Below, in pieces: positions 40,668-49,939 of a stretch of DNA of 64,000 nucleotides; within the stretch, counting starts at the first letter, position 1; the number at the start of each line of letters is the position of its first letter. The stretch spans positions 1 through 64,000 of the forward strand of contig LJUJ01000005.1 of assembly GCA_001303785.1 (NCBI GenBank), written 5' to 3'. The notes under the pieces were generated by a model. It saw nothing but the letters and a program-made list of their open reading frames with translations. It did no database searches and was not told where the DNA came from. The DNA comes from Caldifarciminota bacterium SM23_42. GTDB taxonomy: Bacteria; Hydrothermota; Tepidihabitantia; SM23-42. Both the position numbers and the translations under genes were made by a program.

Positions 40668-43358
40668 ATGTTGGTAATTCTGTTCGTGCTGGGAGTCATG
40701 TATGACTACCGAGCTCCATTGGAAAACAAGGTTGACCCCAGGTGTTATTTAAATGATCATATCCGGGCATGGGTCTATTTTACAGATAAAGGTATTGGTA
40801 CGGATCGATATGATAATGCCATTCGGGCGGTAAGAAAACAGATATCGGAAGCTTCTCGGGAAAGAAGAGCAGTGAGACAGGGCGTAACCGATTATGCAGA
40901 CATCCCGCTATATGAAGACTACGTTAACGAAGTCGAGGCACGTGGTGGTTTACTCGTGACCCAATCAAAATGGCTAAATGCGGCGAGCTTCATCGTTGCA
41001 CGCGATGATATTGACCAAATCGCCCAACTTGATTTCGTACACAAGATCGTAAAAGTCGCGCCGTTTCGTGCACCCCAAGAAGCGGCGGTCGCAGTCGAGG
41101 ACACCGCGGTATATGGACTCACCTATCGTCAATCGCAGATGTTTGGAATCGACCGGGTACATGAAATGGGCATATTCGGCTCCGATGTCAGGGTTGGGTT
41201 TCTTGACACTGGTTTCCGACGCACTCCTCTGGCAGTGGCTAATATTAACGTTCTTGCGGAACACGATTTTCTGGAGGGCGATCAAGTATTCTTCGAAAAT
41301 ATCCCGGTAGCTGACAGATATGGCATTTATAGTGACATCGCCTTCCACCAAACTAGTCCGCCGCGCTATAACCTTTTCCTGGCTGGAGATACAGTCCGAT
41401 TTTCCAGCCCAGTACGTGACTTGATGTACACTTATACTTCTGACCTTGGTACACCATGGTCAACGCCGATAAAGCTAGCAAATGTTGGCTTTGGTAATTG
41501 GGTACGAGAAATCGATGTGTGCGGCAGAGACACAATGTTTTTATTTTACCGCGACCGTTACGGACTAAAATACTTGATCTACAGCGACACGCTACTCGTC
41601 CAGCCCATGCCCCTGACCGGGCTCGGACGGCGCGAACCATCGGCCGTACAAATCGGAGACACGGTATATGTTACATACCATAGCAAAGGCAGCGACAGAA
41701 CATACCTTATGTTGAACCAAGTAACAATATCTGGATTCGCATCAGAGATTGCCATCGATTCTTCCTTTTCTAGCATCAAGGCACCTGAGGCAATCAACGG
41801 TGGCTCTGAAATCGGAATATTCTACCATATCACACCAGAAGACACGCTATACTTTGTCAGGACCTATGGGGCACCAGACTCCTTCACGCAGACTTTCAAG
41901 ACATTGGGCAAGGACGCACAAGCAGTTACCCTCGGCGATACGATATTCCTGATCTGGAAAGACGCATCCAACGACCCATTATTCAGAGTCGCGTTTGCCA
42001 AATCCGCCGATTTTGGCACGTCATTTGACCCGCCGACATTCATTTCAGATGACGTCAACTCAATAGGCAAAATATCGATTGCCAAAGATGCCGAGCAGGT
42101 GAGCGTGGCGTGGGAAACGGCAGGAAAAATCTATTATCGCAATTCCTACGACAACGGTTTCACATTCGGCAGTACGGATTCACTGAATAGACAATTTGCA
42201 TATCTACCGACGCTGGGCACGTCAAACGCCGGGATTCTCAAATTCTACGTGACACGCGGTGACTCACTGACCGATGGCTATTCACCCACGGACCCTGATT
42301 ATTACTACCCCAGGCACGGGACCGAAATGCTCGGACTGGTAGGCGGCTACTTCAGTGGACGCTACATCGGCGTAGCTCCTGGTGCACAATTCATCGTAGC
42401 AAAAACCGAGAACCCAGATTCCGCATATGAATATCCTGTTGAAGAGGATACATATATCGCAGGGCTCGAGTGGTGCGAATCAATGGGTGCGGATATCGTG
42501 TCTAGTTCGTTGGGCTATTCAGAGTGGTATTCCTGGCCTGACGACTTTGATGGACGCACATCACCGGCATCGGTTGCCGCTTATGAAGCGACAAAGCGTG
42601 GTGTGCTGGTTGTGACCGCGACGGGCAACGTATATGTGCCGAGATTGGAAATCCCTGGCGATGCCATGGACGTGATTACGGTCGGAGGAATTGACTCTGT
42701 GTACAACCGCTGGCAGTATTCGGGATACGGACCCACTTACGACGGCCGTCTTAAACCGGAAATCATGTGCCTTTCGGCAGCACCTGTTGTCGTTAATCCA
42801 GATTCGAGCGACTCCTATCTATACTCTTTTGGAACATCGGGCGCGACCGCGATGATGACGGGAATATGTGCGTTGCTCCTCGAAGGGCATCCCAATTGGA
42901 ATGTCGATTCAGTGCGCAATGCCTTGTTTAGCACGGCAAGTTTTGCGGGGGTACCAAGTGACAGCATGGGTTATGGCTGGCCTGACGCATATGCAGCGAT
43001 CAACTTCTCGCCGCTTCAGGTCGAGCCTGTTACGGGCAGCGCCTGGTTGACTCCCTATCCAAATCCGTTCGTGCTAACCCAGCATGACAACATATACGTA
43101 CCCTTCAAATTGGATCGGGAATCAGCAGTTGAGATTAAGGTGTATTCAATGAGTGGCCGCTTGGTCAAGCAAGAAGAAAGACCCAGCATATTATTACCCG
43201 GACGGTACACAGCAAGAAATCCATCGGCATACAACGTAGCCTTCATGTGGGACGGCACAGATATCGATGGCAACGAAGTTAACAGTGGAATGTACTACTG
43301 CGTGCTAATTACACACGGCGCGGGTAATGATGTTGTGAAAATTGCAGTGGTTAGGTAA
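40668..43358 (+). CDS. Subtilisin-like (S8) protease with inserted propeller-like domain and sorting domain
   Basis: An 896-residue secreted serine protease. The triad is Asp180 (VGFLDTGF), His550 (RHGTEML) and Ser724 (GTSGATAMM). About 370 residues separate Asp and His, against roughly 30 in subtilisin. The insert (about 215-535) looks like a BNR/sialidase-type beta-propeller (AFAKSADFGTSFD, IYYRNSYDNGFTFG). The N-terminus holds a signal peptide and an inhibitor-like propeptide. The C-terminus (about 790-896) is a sorting domain with PYPNPFV, VYSMSGRLVKQ, WDGTDIDG and NSGMYYCVL. ATG 40668 is used because AGGAGG lies four bases before it. The stop directly abuts that of convergent purL. Confidence 0.9.
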   Translation: MLVILFVLGVMYDYRAPLENKVDPRCYLNDHIRAWVYFTDKGIGTDRYDNAIRAVRKQISEASRERRAVRQGVTDYADIPLYEDYVNEVEARGGLLVTQSKWLNAASFIVARDDIDQIAQLDFVHKIVKVAPFRAPQEAAVAVEDTAVYGLTYRQSQMFGIDRVHEMGIFGSDVRVGFLDTGFRRTPLAVANINVLAEHDFLEGDQVFFENIPVADRYGIYSDIAFHQTSPPRYNLFLAGDTVRFSSPVRDLMYTYTSDLGTPWSTPIKLANVGFGNWVREIDVCGRDTMFLFYRDRYGLKYLIYSDTLLVQPMPLTGLGRREPSAVQIGDTVYVTYHSKGSDRTYLMLNQVTISGFASEIAIDSSFSSIKAPEAINGGSEIGIFYHITPEDTLYFVRTYGAPDSFTQTFKTLGKDAQAVTLGDTIFLIWKDASNDPLFRVAFAKSADFGTSFDPPTFISDDVNSIGKISIAKDAEQVSVAWETAGKIYYRNSYDNGFTFGSTDSLNRQFAYLPTLGTSNAGILKFYVTRGDSLTDGYSPTDPDYYYPRHGTEMLGLVGGYFSGRYIGVAPGAQFIVAKTENPDSAYEYPVEEDTYIAGLEWCESMGADIVSSSLGYSEWYSWPDDFDGRTSPASVAAYEATKRGVLVVTATGNVYVPRLEIPGDAMDVITVGGIDSVYNRWQYSGYGPTYDGRLKPEIMCLSAAPVVVNPDSSDSYLYSFGTSGATAMMTGICALLLEGHPNWNVDSVRNALFSTASFAGVPSDSMGYGWPDAYAAINFSPLQVEPVTGSAWLTPYPNPFVLTQHDNIYVPFKLDRESAVEIKVYSMSGRLVKQEERPSILLPGRYTARNPSAYNVAFMWDGTDIDGNEVNSGMYYCVLITHGAGNDVVKIAVVR

Positions 43359-46175
43359 TCAAACCACTTTCCTCAACCACTTCTTTCTCAGGAGTAATAG
43401 CGGTAGGTCGACTAGTTTGATGTCGCCTGAGTGTACTGCTAACCGCTTATCCCTTATTGTCCGACCGATCCGGGCGAGCGGTAGATCATCAAACAAGCGC
43501 GCAAAATCCTCCACGTTTTCTTCACGTACCTCAACCAAGAACCTAGTATTGGATTCGGAAAAGAGCAATGTATCATGACGTCTCCTTGTGCCGGCAAAGG
43601 AGACTTCTTGCAGGTCCAGCTCAACACCAATATCACCGCTAAAGGCCATCTCCGTAACGGCCAGAGCGAGCCCGCCCTCAGAAATATCATGACAGGCGAG
43701 CACCAAACCTTGCTCAATAGCTGCCTGCAGCCGGGCCATGATTATTGGCGCGGTCTTGAAATCGAGGCCGGGAACAACACCTCCCTGAACGCCCAATAGC
43801 CTGAAATACTCAGACCCCCCGAGTTCGTCTCTGGTCTCGCCGATCAGGAATATTGGGGAGCCTCTATCCTTGAAATCCATCGTGATACATTTGTCGATAT
43901 CCTCAACAACTCCGATTGACGATATCAAGAGTGTCGGTGGGATCGAGAAGACCTTACCATCTGCATCCATCCACTCATTGTACAGACTGTCCTTGCCAGA
44001 AATGAACGGCACACCAAAGCACTTGGCCGCGTCATAACAGCCGCGCGCCGACAGTACCAAATCGCCGAGAACTTCTTCTCTCTCAGGGGACGACAGACAG
44101 AAATTATCGAGCATGGCGGCTTTTCGTATATTACCTCCGGCAGCCACCAGGTTTCTCAATGACTCATCAATGACTGAAAGCGCCATATTGTAGGCATCCA
44201 GGCGGCCAAAGCTCGGATTCAATCCGCACGAAACGACTATTCCCTTCTTCTTGTCAAGCCTCGGTCGAATAACAACGGCATCCTGCGGCCCGATGCCGGA
44301 TACACCGACCAACGGCTTTATGACACTAGCACCCTGCACTTCATGGTCGTACTCCCTTATCACCCATTCCCGTGAGCAGGTGTTGAGACTACTAACGATT
44401 TCGAGAATCAGCGAGTTGAAATCTATCGGCTTGGGCAAATCGACTTCTTGCTCACGCTTAGCCCTCCTCTTTGCCTTCTTCACCGGCATGGGCAATCCAT
44501 TATGCAAGAAATGCATAGCCATGTCGCAAACCTTATTTTCTTTGTAGTAAAGAACGAGACGCTTTTTGTCTGTGAACTCTCCAATGACTGTCGCCTCGAC
44601 ACCCTCCTGCTCGAATATCTCTATCACACGCTGAAGTGTATCCCTGGGTACTGCGAGAATCATCCTCTCCTGGGATTCGGATATCCAAATCTCACGGGGG
44701 GACAATCCCTTATACTTCAGAGGAACCCGATCCAAGTATACCTTAACACCCGTTTCCTTACCCATTTCACCGACGGCACTCGATAATCCACCGCCACCGC
44801 AGTCGGTAACCGAATGGAGTATACCCTCTTCACTCACCTTGAGCAAACAATCCATGACACGTTTTTCCATGATCGGATTCCCTATCTGCACGCACGATTT
44901 CTCTGATTTACCCGACAGCTCGGCCGAGGCAAAAGTCACTCCGTGAATTCCATCGCGGCCTGTCTTGCCCCCGACCAGCACCACTGCGTCACCTGACTTG
45001 GCGTTCTTGTCAATCCGTTCTTTTCGGATCAAACCAACACAGCCACAATACACCAACGGGTTGTACAAGTAAGCGTCATCAAAATATATCGCACCACTCG
45101 CCGTTGGTATTCCCATCCGATTACCGTAATCGCGTACTCCGCGAATCACACCCTTGATGATTGTCTTCGGGTGCAGAATACCACCGGGCAAATTGTGATA
45201 ATCGAAATCAGGTAACCCAAAACAGAAAACATCGGTATTCATTATCGGTTTTGCTCCCAATCCGGTGCCGAGGATATCACGAATTACACCACCAATCCCC
45301 GTAGCGGCACCACCGTATGGTTCCAGCGCGGAAGGATGATTGTGCGTTTCTACCTTGAAGCAAACACCGTACTCATCGTCGAAATCAATCACACCGGAAT
45401 TATCATGAAACACCGAAAGGCACATCGGATGTTTTATATCATTGGTAGCCTTCATGATTGTGTTCTTTAAGAGATTGTCGATCTGTTCACCATCAAACAG
45501 TATCTTGCCCAAAAAAGTCTTGTGCCGGCAGTGCTCACTCCAGGTCTGGGCAATCGTCTCCAGCTCCACATCGGTCGGTTTTCTCTCTTCCTCTTCGAAA
45601 TAGCGTTTTATCGTATCCATTTCCGTCTCCGAAAGGGATAGACCCATATCGCGGCTCAGTTTCATCAAATCACCATTCAGATCTATATGCAGTATGCGCA
45701 ACTGATATGGCGGAGGGTTATACACTTCTTCATCACCACGTTTGATGTGTTGTATGAGCGGATTGTAAAGAAACAACTCGGCACATTCAACGAGCCTCTC
45801 GCGTTTGAAATCTCCCTCGATCACATAGTTGTTACCTGTCTTCACAGAGGCAACTTCAATCCCGAGATCAGCAATCGCCTTCCTGACACTTTCTTCCTTC
45901 GGATCGGTGACTCCAGGATTATAGAGTATTTCAAAACCGTCTTTACTATCACTAGTGCCATCGATGTTGTATTGCTCGACTACAGGATCACAGAGCAAAT
46001 CTTGCGCAATCAATTCTATCTGTTCGTCGGATAAATTTCCTATCACGTAGTATATATCGCTGACCGAAACATGTTCAACGCCAACGAGGCCAAAAGAATG
46101 AAAGGATTCTTTAATAAAATTACCCCGCGGGTCTGCTTTTCTGACTATTTCAATACGAAATGATTGATTTGCCAT
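43359..46175 (-). CDS. purL: Phosphoribosylformylglycinamidine synthase II with N-terminal PurS-like repeats
   Basis: Step 4 of purine synthesis: FGAR to FGAM using ammonia delivered from a glutaminase subunit. Of 938 residues, the first 150 form two PurS-like units (about 5-70 and 80-147; the second begins FEILYNPGVTDP). The remainder is PurL proper: TWSEHCRHKTF, VKVETHNHPSALEP-type substrate loop (FKVETHNHPSALEPYGGAA), VTDCGGGGLSSAVGEM, and the second half with CHDISEGGLALA. No glutaminase domain is present, so a separate PurQ is needed. It follows ctpA and may belong to the ino1-tmk-ctpA run, although 139 bases intervene. The ATG lacks an obvious Shine-Dalgarno. Confidence 0.93.
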   Translation of the reverse strand: MANQSFRIEIVRKADPRGNFIKESFHSFGLVGVEHVSVSDIYYVIGNLSDEQIELIAQDLLCDPVVEQYNIDGTSDSKDGFEILYNPGVTDPKEESVRKAIADLGIEVASVKTGNNYVIEGDFKRERLVECAELFLYNPLIQHIKRGDEEVYNPPPYQLRILHIDLNGDLMKLSRDMGLSLSETEMDTIKRYFEEEERKPTDVELETIAQTWSEHCRHKTFLGKILFDGEQIDNLLKNTIMKATNDIKHPMCLSVFHDNSGVIDFDDEYGVCFKVETHNHPSALEPYGGAATGIGGVIRDILGTGLGAKPIMNTDVFCFGLPDFDYHNLPGGILHPKTIIKGVIRGVRDYGNRMGIPTASGAIYFDDAYLYNPLVYCGCVGLIRKERIDKNAKSGDAVVLVGGKTGRDGIHGVTFASAELSGKSEKSCVQIGNPIMEKRVMDCLLKVSEEGILHSVTDCGGGGLSSAVGEMGKETGVKVYLDRVPLKYKGLSPREIWISESQERMILAVPRDTLQRVIEIFEQEGVEATVIGEFTDKKRLVLYYKENKVCDMAMHFLHNGLPMPVKKAKRRAKREQEVDLPKPIDFNSLILEIVSSLNTCSREWVIREYDHEVQGASVIKPLVGVSGIGPQDAVVIRPRLDKKKGIVVSCGLNPSFGRLDAYNMALSVIDESLRNLVAAGGNIRKAAMLDNFCLSSPEREEVLGDLVLSARGCYDAAKCFGVPFISGKDSLYNEWMDADGKVFSIPPTLLISSIGVVEDIDKCITMDFKDRGSPIFLIGETRDELGGSEYFRLLGVQGGVVPGLDFKTAPIIMARLQAAIEQGLVLACHDISEGGLALAVTEMAFSGDIGVELDLQEVSFAGTRRRHDTLLFSESNTRFLVEVREENVEDFARLFDDLPLARIGRTIRDKRLAVHSGDIKLVDLPLLLLRKKWLRKVV

Positions 46176-46199
46176 GATGTTTGATTTAGTGAAACACCC

Positions 46200-46314
46200 T
46201 TACCTTGACCAACGCCAAATAATTAGGACCAATGTTAAGACAAGAATGACTAACAGGTATGCTATCCAAGCCTGAGGAGGTCCCTTCTCGCCAACGCCTC
46301 GTTCGTCGTCCGAA
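46200..46314 (-). pseudogene. Open frame encoding a linker, one TM helix and a basic tail, no start codon
   Basis: Directly after the ctpA stop, the +1 frame is open to a TAA at 46200. It reads SSDDERGVGEKGPPQ, then the hydrophobic AWIAYLLVILVLTLVLIIW, then RWSR. No ATG, GTG or TTG exists between the preceding in-frame stop (inside ctpA) and the hydrophobic part. It could be a gene remnant, a C-terminal extension reached by frameshift, or a sign of a base error in ctpA. The linker-helix-basic layout resembles a membrane-anchor or sorting tail. Confidence 0.4.
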
Positions 46315-47997
46315 CTACTGCTGTGCGAAACGAAAAAGGTCTGGGGGTAACGTCACCTCCTTCAATAGCTCGACGGCTTTCTGGACCAGAGGATCATCAG
46401 CGACCCTTATCCGGTAGCCTTCTTTCAAACCCCACAGATTCGTGAAAAAATCCTGCTTCAACCTCTTGCGGAGATCCGACTTTACCTCATCGAATTCCTT
46501 TTCAGAGAACTCAAGATCTCGTTGCATAAGGTATACAGCAAACTCCCTCAGAATACCTTCATCTACTTTGAAATCCGTGTCAATTTCCGGATGCTCTGCC
46601 GTATACTTCACCACAAAATCAAAGGTCAGCCCCTTGGTCACAATATCAGTCTCCAGCTTCGACACTCGTGGCGGTTTCATTTCAATATCCGGTGTGATAC
46701 CACCCTCGCCGTATACTGTGCGCTTGAGTGGACCCAGCGTGGTGAATTCCTTCTGCTCGTCTAGCTCTGCCGAGTCTAAGCGCAGCCGATATATATCATC
46801 TTCCAAGTCAAGCAAATTGCTTTCAATGCTTGATATTATGTTTATCTCGTCATCGGTCTGTGCCTCTGTCCTTAGCTGTTCCAGCCCGTCCTTCAATTTG
46901 TCAACAATCCTCTGTTGTGCAGAAGTGACTCTACCATCCATGCCATCCCAATCCACGGGTTTATCAATGCTCCTTCCTGAAGGTGTATACCAGCGCGCGG
47001 TGGTCAATTTAAGTGCTGTACTATCTTCGAATGCTTTGATATTCTGTACCGAGCCTTTACCGAACGTCGTGGTGCCGATGATTAAACTCCGCTCCCAGTC
47101 TTGGAGTGCACCAGCAACAATTTCAGAAGCCGACGCCGAACCCCCATCTACCAACGTAACCATCGGGAAATCACCGTAACCGTAGTCCTTTTGCGATTTA
47201 AATATTCTTTGGCGTGTATTCCTACCCCTTGTCGTGACAATGTCCTTGCCCCTTTCTAGGAATAACTCGCTGACGGTCAATCCTTCATTGAGCAAACCAC
47301 CAGAATTAAGCCGCAGGTCAAAGACTATCTTCTCCGCACCGATTGCGAAAAGCGAATCAAGAGCTTTCTTGAGTTCTGTATCGGCGGTCATCGAGAAGTT
47401 CCGTAAGTACACGTAGCCAATGTTGTCGTTGAGCATACCAAAATACGGTACCGCTTCCAGCTTTATAATCGCGCGCGTTATTTCAACATCAAAAGACTCC
47501 TCAATTGATGAACGGTGTATAGTGAGGACAACTTTGGTCCCCGGATCACCCCGAATCTCCTTAACCACCATGTCTACGCTCTTCCCCTCAGTCAATACTC
47601 CATCTACCTGCAGAATCACATCGCCTGGATGTAAGCCTGATCGGTATGCAGGCGTACCTTCCAAGGGCGATATGATTGTGATTTGCTCATTGCGCTTGCC
47701 GATCGTAGCCCCGATACCGCCAAACTCACCTTTGGTTGATTCCACCAGAGCAGTATATTCAGCCTTGTTCAAGTAATCGGTGTGTGGATCATTCAAAATT
47801 CCGATCATGCCGTCTATGGCACCCACAATCAGGCTATCAGAACCGATCTCCGTGACGTAACTGTCCTGTAACTCCTTGAGAATCTTATTGAAAATGCGGA
47901 GCATCGCGTAGGTGTCAGGGGCCGCCCACAGCCTTTGACCGATGAACATCCCGCATATCAAGGATATCAATGTTAATAATATAAATGCTCTTTTCAT
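46315..47997 (-). CDS. ctpA: C-terminal processing peptidase (S41, PDZ)
   Basis: A periplasmic serine protease that trims or degrades envelope proteins. The 560 residues contain a signal/anchor (1-25), a helical N-terminal domain with LNDPHTDYL, a PDZ domain (about 90-175; GIGATIGKRNEQITIISPL), and the S41 catalytic core. Ser is in DGGSASASEIVAGAL and Lys in TFGKGSVQNI. A long C-terminal region follows (about 370-560) with a typical GGITPDIE segment. The ATG overlaps the tmk stop (ATGA). The +1 frame beyond the stop encodes a membrane-helix tail, noted separately. Confidence 0.93.
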   Translation of the reverse strand: MKRAFILLTLISLICGMFIGQRLWAAPDTYAMLRIFNKILKELQDSYVTEIGSDSLIVGAIDGMIGILNDPHTDYLNKAEYTALVESTKGEFGGIGATIGKRNEQITIISPLEGTPAYRSGLHPGDVILQVDGVLTEGKSVDMVVKEIRGDPGTKVVLTIHRSSIEESFDVEITRAIIKLEAVPYFGMLNDNIGYVYLRNFSMTADTELKKALDSLFAIGAEKIVFDLRLNSGGLLNEGLTVSELFLERGKDIVTTRGRNTRQRIFKSQKDYGYGDFPMVTLVDGGSASASEIVAGALQDWERSLIIGTTTFGKGSVQNIKAFEDSTALKLTTARWYTPSGRSIDKPVDWDGMDGRVTSAQQRIVDKLKDGLEQLRTEAQTDDEINIISSIESNLLDLEDDIYRLRLDSAELDEQKEFTTLGPLKRTVYGEGGITPDIEMKPPRVSKLETDIVTKGLTFDFVVKYTAEHPEIDTDFKVDEGILREFAVYLMQRDLEFSEKEFDEVKSDLRKRLKQDFFTNLWGLKEGYRIRVADDPLVQKAVELLKEVTLPPDLFRFAQQ

Positions 47998-48635
47998 ATT
48001 TTGTACCCCTTTCTCGCTAAAACTTCCCTAACATGATGAATCACTTCGTTGTGTAATATCTCCACAGATTTCTCCCCGTCGAGTATCTTACAGCGTTTTT
48101 TCGCCCTTGCGGCAAGGTACCTGTAACCATTGCGCACTTTCTGGTGATAATCCTCCGCCTCGGTCTCCATACGATCCGAAAACTTGCCCCTCTCCATTCT
48201 TTTTTTTGTATCGATATCAACAAGGAACGTGAGATCAGGTTTCAAACCAGCTGCCGCAAACCGATTAAAGATGGAAATCAATCGACGCGGCAGATCACGC
48301 GCGTAAGATTGATAAGCAAAGGTGGAATCAGAGAAGCGATCGGTGACAACTACCTTTTTATCTTTCAATGCTGGCAGGATTTTTTCGTGCGTTAATTGAC
48401 TGCGCGCCGCCAAGAATAACAACACTTCACACTTTGCGTGCATCCCGCAATTATTTCTACTTAGAAGGATATCTCTTATCTTTTCTCCGATTCTTGTACT
48501 ACCGGGATCTCGAATGAAAATATGTGGTATTCGGTTCTTCGTCAACCAGTCAACCAACGCCTTAGCCTGAGTCGTCTTTCCTGAACCCTCAACACCCTCG
48601 AAGCTAATAAATACGCCGCGCTTGACACCATGCAT
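47994..48635 (-). CDS. tmk: Thymidylate kinase
   Basis: Phosphorylates dTMP to dTDP. The 213 residues show the P-loop FEGVEGSGKTT, the substrate segment IRDPGSTRIGEKIR (commonly REPGGT), VTDRFSDSTFAYQ and a LID region around KKRMERGKFSDRME. The preceding TTG could also start, but the ATG is preferred. It lies 11 bases after ino1 and overlaps ctpA by four bases, so the three genes probably share one transcript. Length is normal. The GG-to-GS change in the first substrate motif is conservative. Confidence 0.94.
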   Translation of the reverse strand: MHGVKRGVFISFEGVEGSGKTTQAKALVDWLTKNRIPHIFIRDPGSTRIGEKIRDILLSRNNCGMHAKCEVLLFLAARSQLTHEKILPALKDKKVVVTDRFSDSTFAYQSYARDLPRRLISIFNRFAAAGLKPDLTFLVDIDTKKRMERGKFSDRMETEAEDYHQKVRNGYRYLAARAKKRCKILDGEKSVEILHNEVIHHVREVLARKGYKI

Positions 48636-48646
48636 CAAGGACTACT

Positions 48647-49738
48647 CTATTTCCGTCTCTTGCCTTTCCCGTATTTCTGAATGTATTTCTCTGTTTTCTC
48701 ACGACAAATGTAATCTGGGTACTGCTCGGGCGGTGATTTGAAGAAATAGCTGGAAGGCGCAACCACTGCGCCGCTGAGCTTGTTTTCAAGAGCCAGCTTC
48801 GCACATCTTATTGCATCAATGACAACACCTGCCGAGTTCGGAGAATCCCAAACTTCGAGCTTCAGTTCGATATTGAGCGGCACATCACCAAAGGTTCTGC
48901 CCTCAAGCCTCATGTGCGCCCATTTACGGTCCTTCAGCCATGCAACATAATCTGACGGACCAATATAAACATTATCCGCACCGATGTCATATTTCAAGAG
49001 TGAAGTAACCGCGCGCGTCTTGGAAACCTTTTTCGACGCCAGTCGTGAACGCTCGAGCATATTCAAAAAATCCGTATTACCGCCAACATTCAATTGCGAC
49101 GTCCGCTCAAGTTTCACGCCCCGGTCGTTAAAGAGATTGACCAACACACGATGCAAAATCGTCGCACCCACTTGTGACTTAATGTCATCTCCCATCACAG
49201 GCAGACCCTTCTCGATAAAACGCTTTTGCCAATACTTCTCACTGGCAATAAAGACCGGAATACAATTGATGAAAGCACAACCAGCGGTCAAGACCTGCTC
49301 GACATACCATTTAGTGGCTTCCTCACTTCCAACCGGGAGGAAATTGATAACCACGTCGGTTTTCGTTTCGCGCAATAGTCCTATGATATCAGCGGTTGGC
49401 CCAGGTGCCTTTTGAATGATTTGCGACAAATAGTACCCCAGTCCATCATGGGTCATCCCCCTAACCACTGGAATATTCAACTTCGGCACATCACAAAACT
49501 TGTAAGTGTTATTCGGCTTAGCATAAATAGCTTCAGCTAAATCTTTACCTACCTTATTCTTATCTATGTCAATACCAAAAGAAAACTCAATATCACCCAC
49601 GTGATAACCACCCAAACGGGTGTGCATAATTCCTGGAATTATGTCGCCTTCTTTGGCATTCTTATAGTAGGTAACGCCCTGAACCAAACTGGAAGCGCAA
49701 TTGCCGACGCCAATTATTGCGACTCTGACTTTAGCCAT
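48647..49738 (-). CDS. ino1: Myo-inositol-1-phosphate synthase
   Basis: Converts glucose 6-phosphate to myo-inositol 1-phosphate with NAD. The 363 residues match the short prokaryotic (actinobacterial/archaeal) type: [16 protein letters not shown] at the N-terminus, then [64 protein letters not shown] and [26 protein letters not shown] lies four bases before the ATG, and a TTGACT-16-TAAAAT promoter gives a leader of about ten bases. Its product is the substrate expected for the SuhB-type phosphatase at 53.2 kb. Inositol may go into phospholipids, osmolytes or glycans. Confidence 0.95.
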   Translation of the reverse strand: MAKVRVAIIGVGNCASSLVQGVTYYKNAKEGDIIPGIMHTRLGGYHVGDIEFSFGIDIDKNKVGKDLAEAIYAKPNNTYKFCDVPKLNIPVVRGMTHDGLGYYLSQIIQKAPGPTADIIGLLRETKTDVVINFLPVGSEEATKWYVEQVLTAGCAFINCIPVFIASEKYWQKRFIEKGLPVMGDDIKSQVGATILHRVLVNLFNDRGVKLERTSQLNVGGNTDFLNMLERSRLASKKVSKTRAVTSLLKYDIGADNVYIGPSDYVAWLKDRKWAHMRLEGRTFGDVPLNIELKLEVWDSPNSAGVVIDAIRCAKLALENKLSGAVVAPSSYFFKSPPEQYPDYICREKTEKYIQKYGKGKRRK

Positions 49739-49755
49739 TAATCCTCCTTAGAGCT

Positions 49756-49783
49756 ATTTTACACCTTTTGTAAAAAAAGTCAA
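49756..49783 (-). promoter_or_regulatory. ino1 promoter
   Basis: On the minus strand, TTGACT (49778-49783), 16-base spacer, TAAAAT (49756-49761), then a leader of about ten bases with AGGAGG. Its -35 lies two bases from that of the divergent folD-side promoter. Confidence 0.7.
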
Positions 49784-49785
49784 GA

Positions 49786-49813
49786 TTGACAATAAAGCTA
49801 TTCTGAATATTAT
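49786..49813 (+). promoter_or_regulatory. Candidate promoter upstream of folD
   Basis: TTGACA (49786-49791), 16-base spacer, TATTAT (49808-49813). This would leave an unusually long leader of about 120 bases before folD. The leader contains a possible 16-codon ORF starting at 49842 with three cysteines. No THF riboswitch pattern is recognised. Confidence 0.5.
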
Positions 49814-49939
49814 TATAAACTGAGGATCCTGTAAGATAACTATGCAACTTTGTTTTTGCTCTAAATATCGTCACTTTAACTTATGCAGATAAGAACTATA
49901 TCATCCGTGCCTTAGTACAAGGACGGTAAGGGAGGTTTA

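Noticed and set aside
43346-43368. Hairpin AGTGGTT/AACCACT as a terminator between the protease and purL
   Set aside because: A seven-bp stem with a nine-base loop and no T-run is too weak to call. The two genes' stop codons simply abut there.
46442-47179. 245-residue Ser-rich plus-strand ORF
   Set aside because: Antisense to ctpA. Low-complexity Ser-rich translation is usual for the opposite strand of such genes, and there is no ribosome site or promoter.
49814-49939. THF riboswitch before folD
   Set aside because: No recognisable conserved core or pairing pattern of that class is visible.
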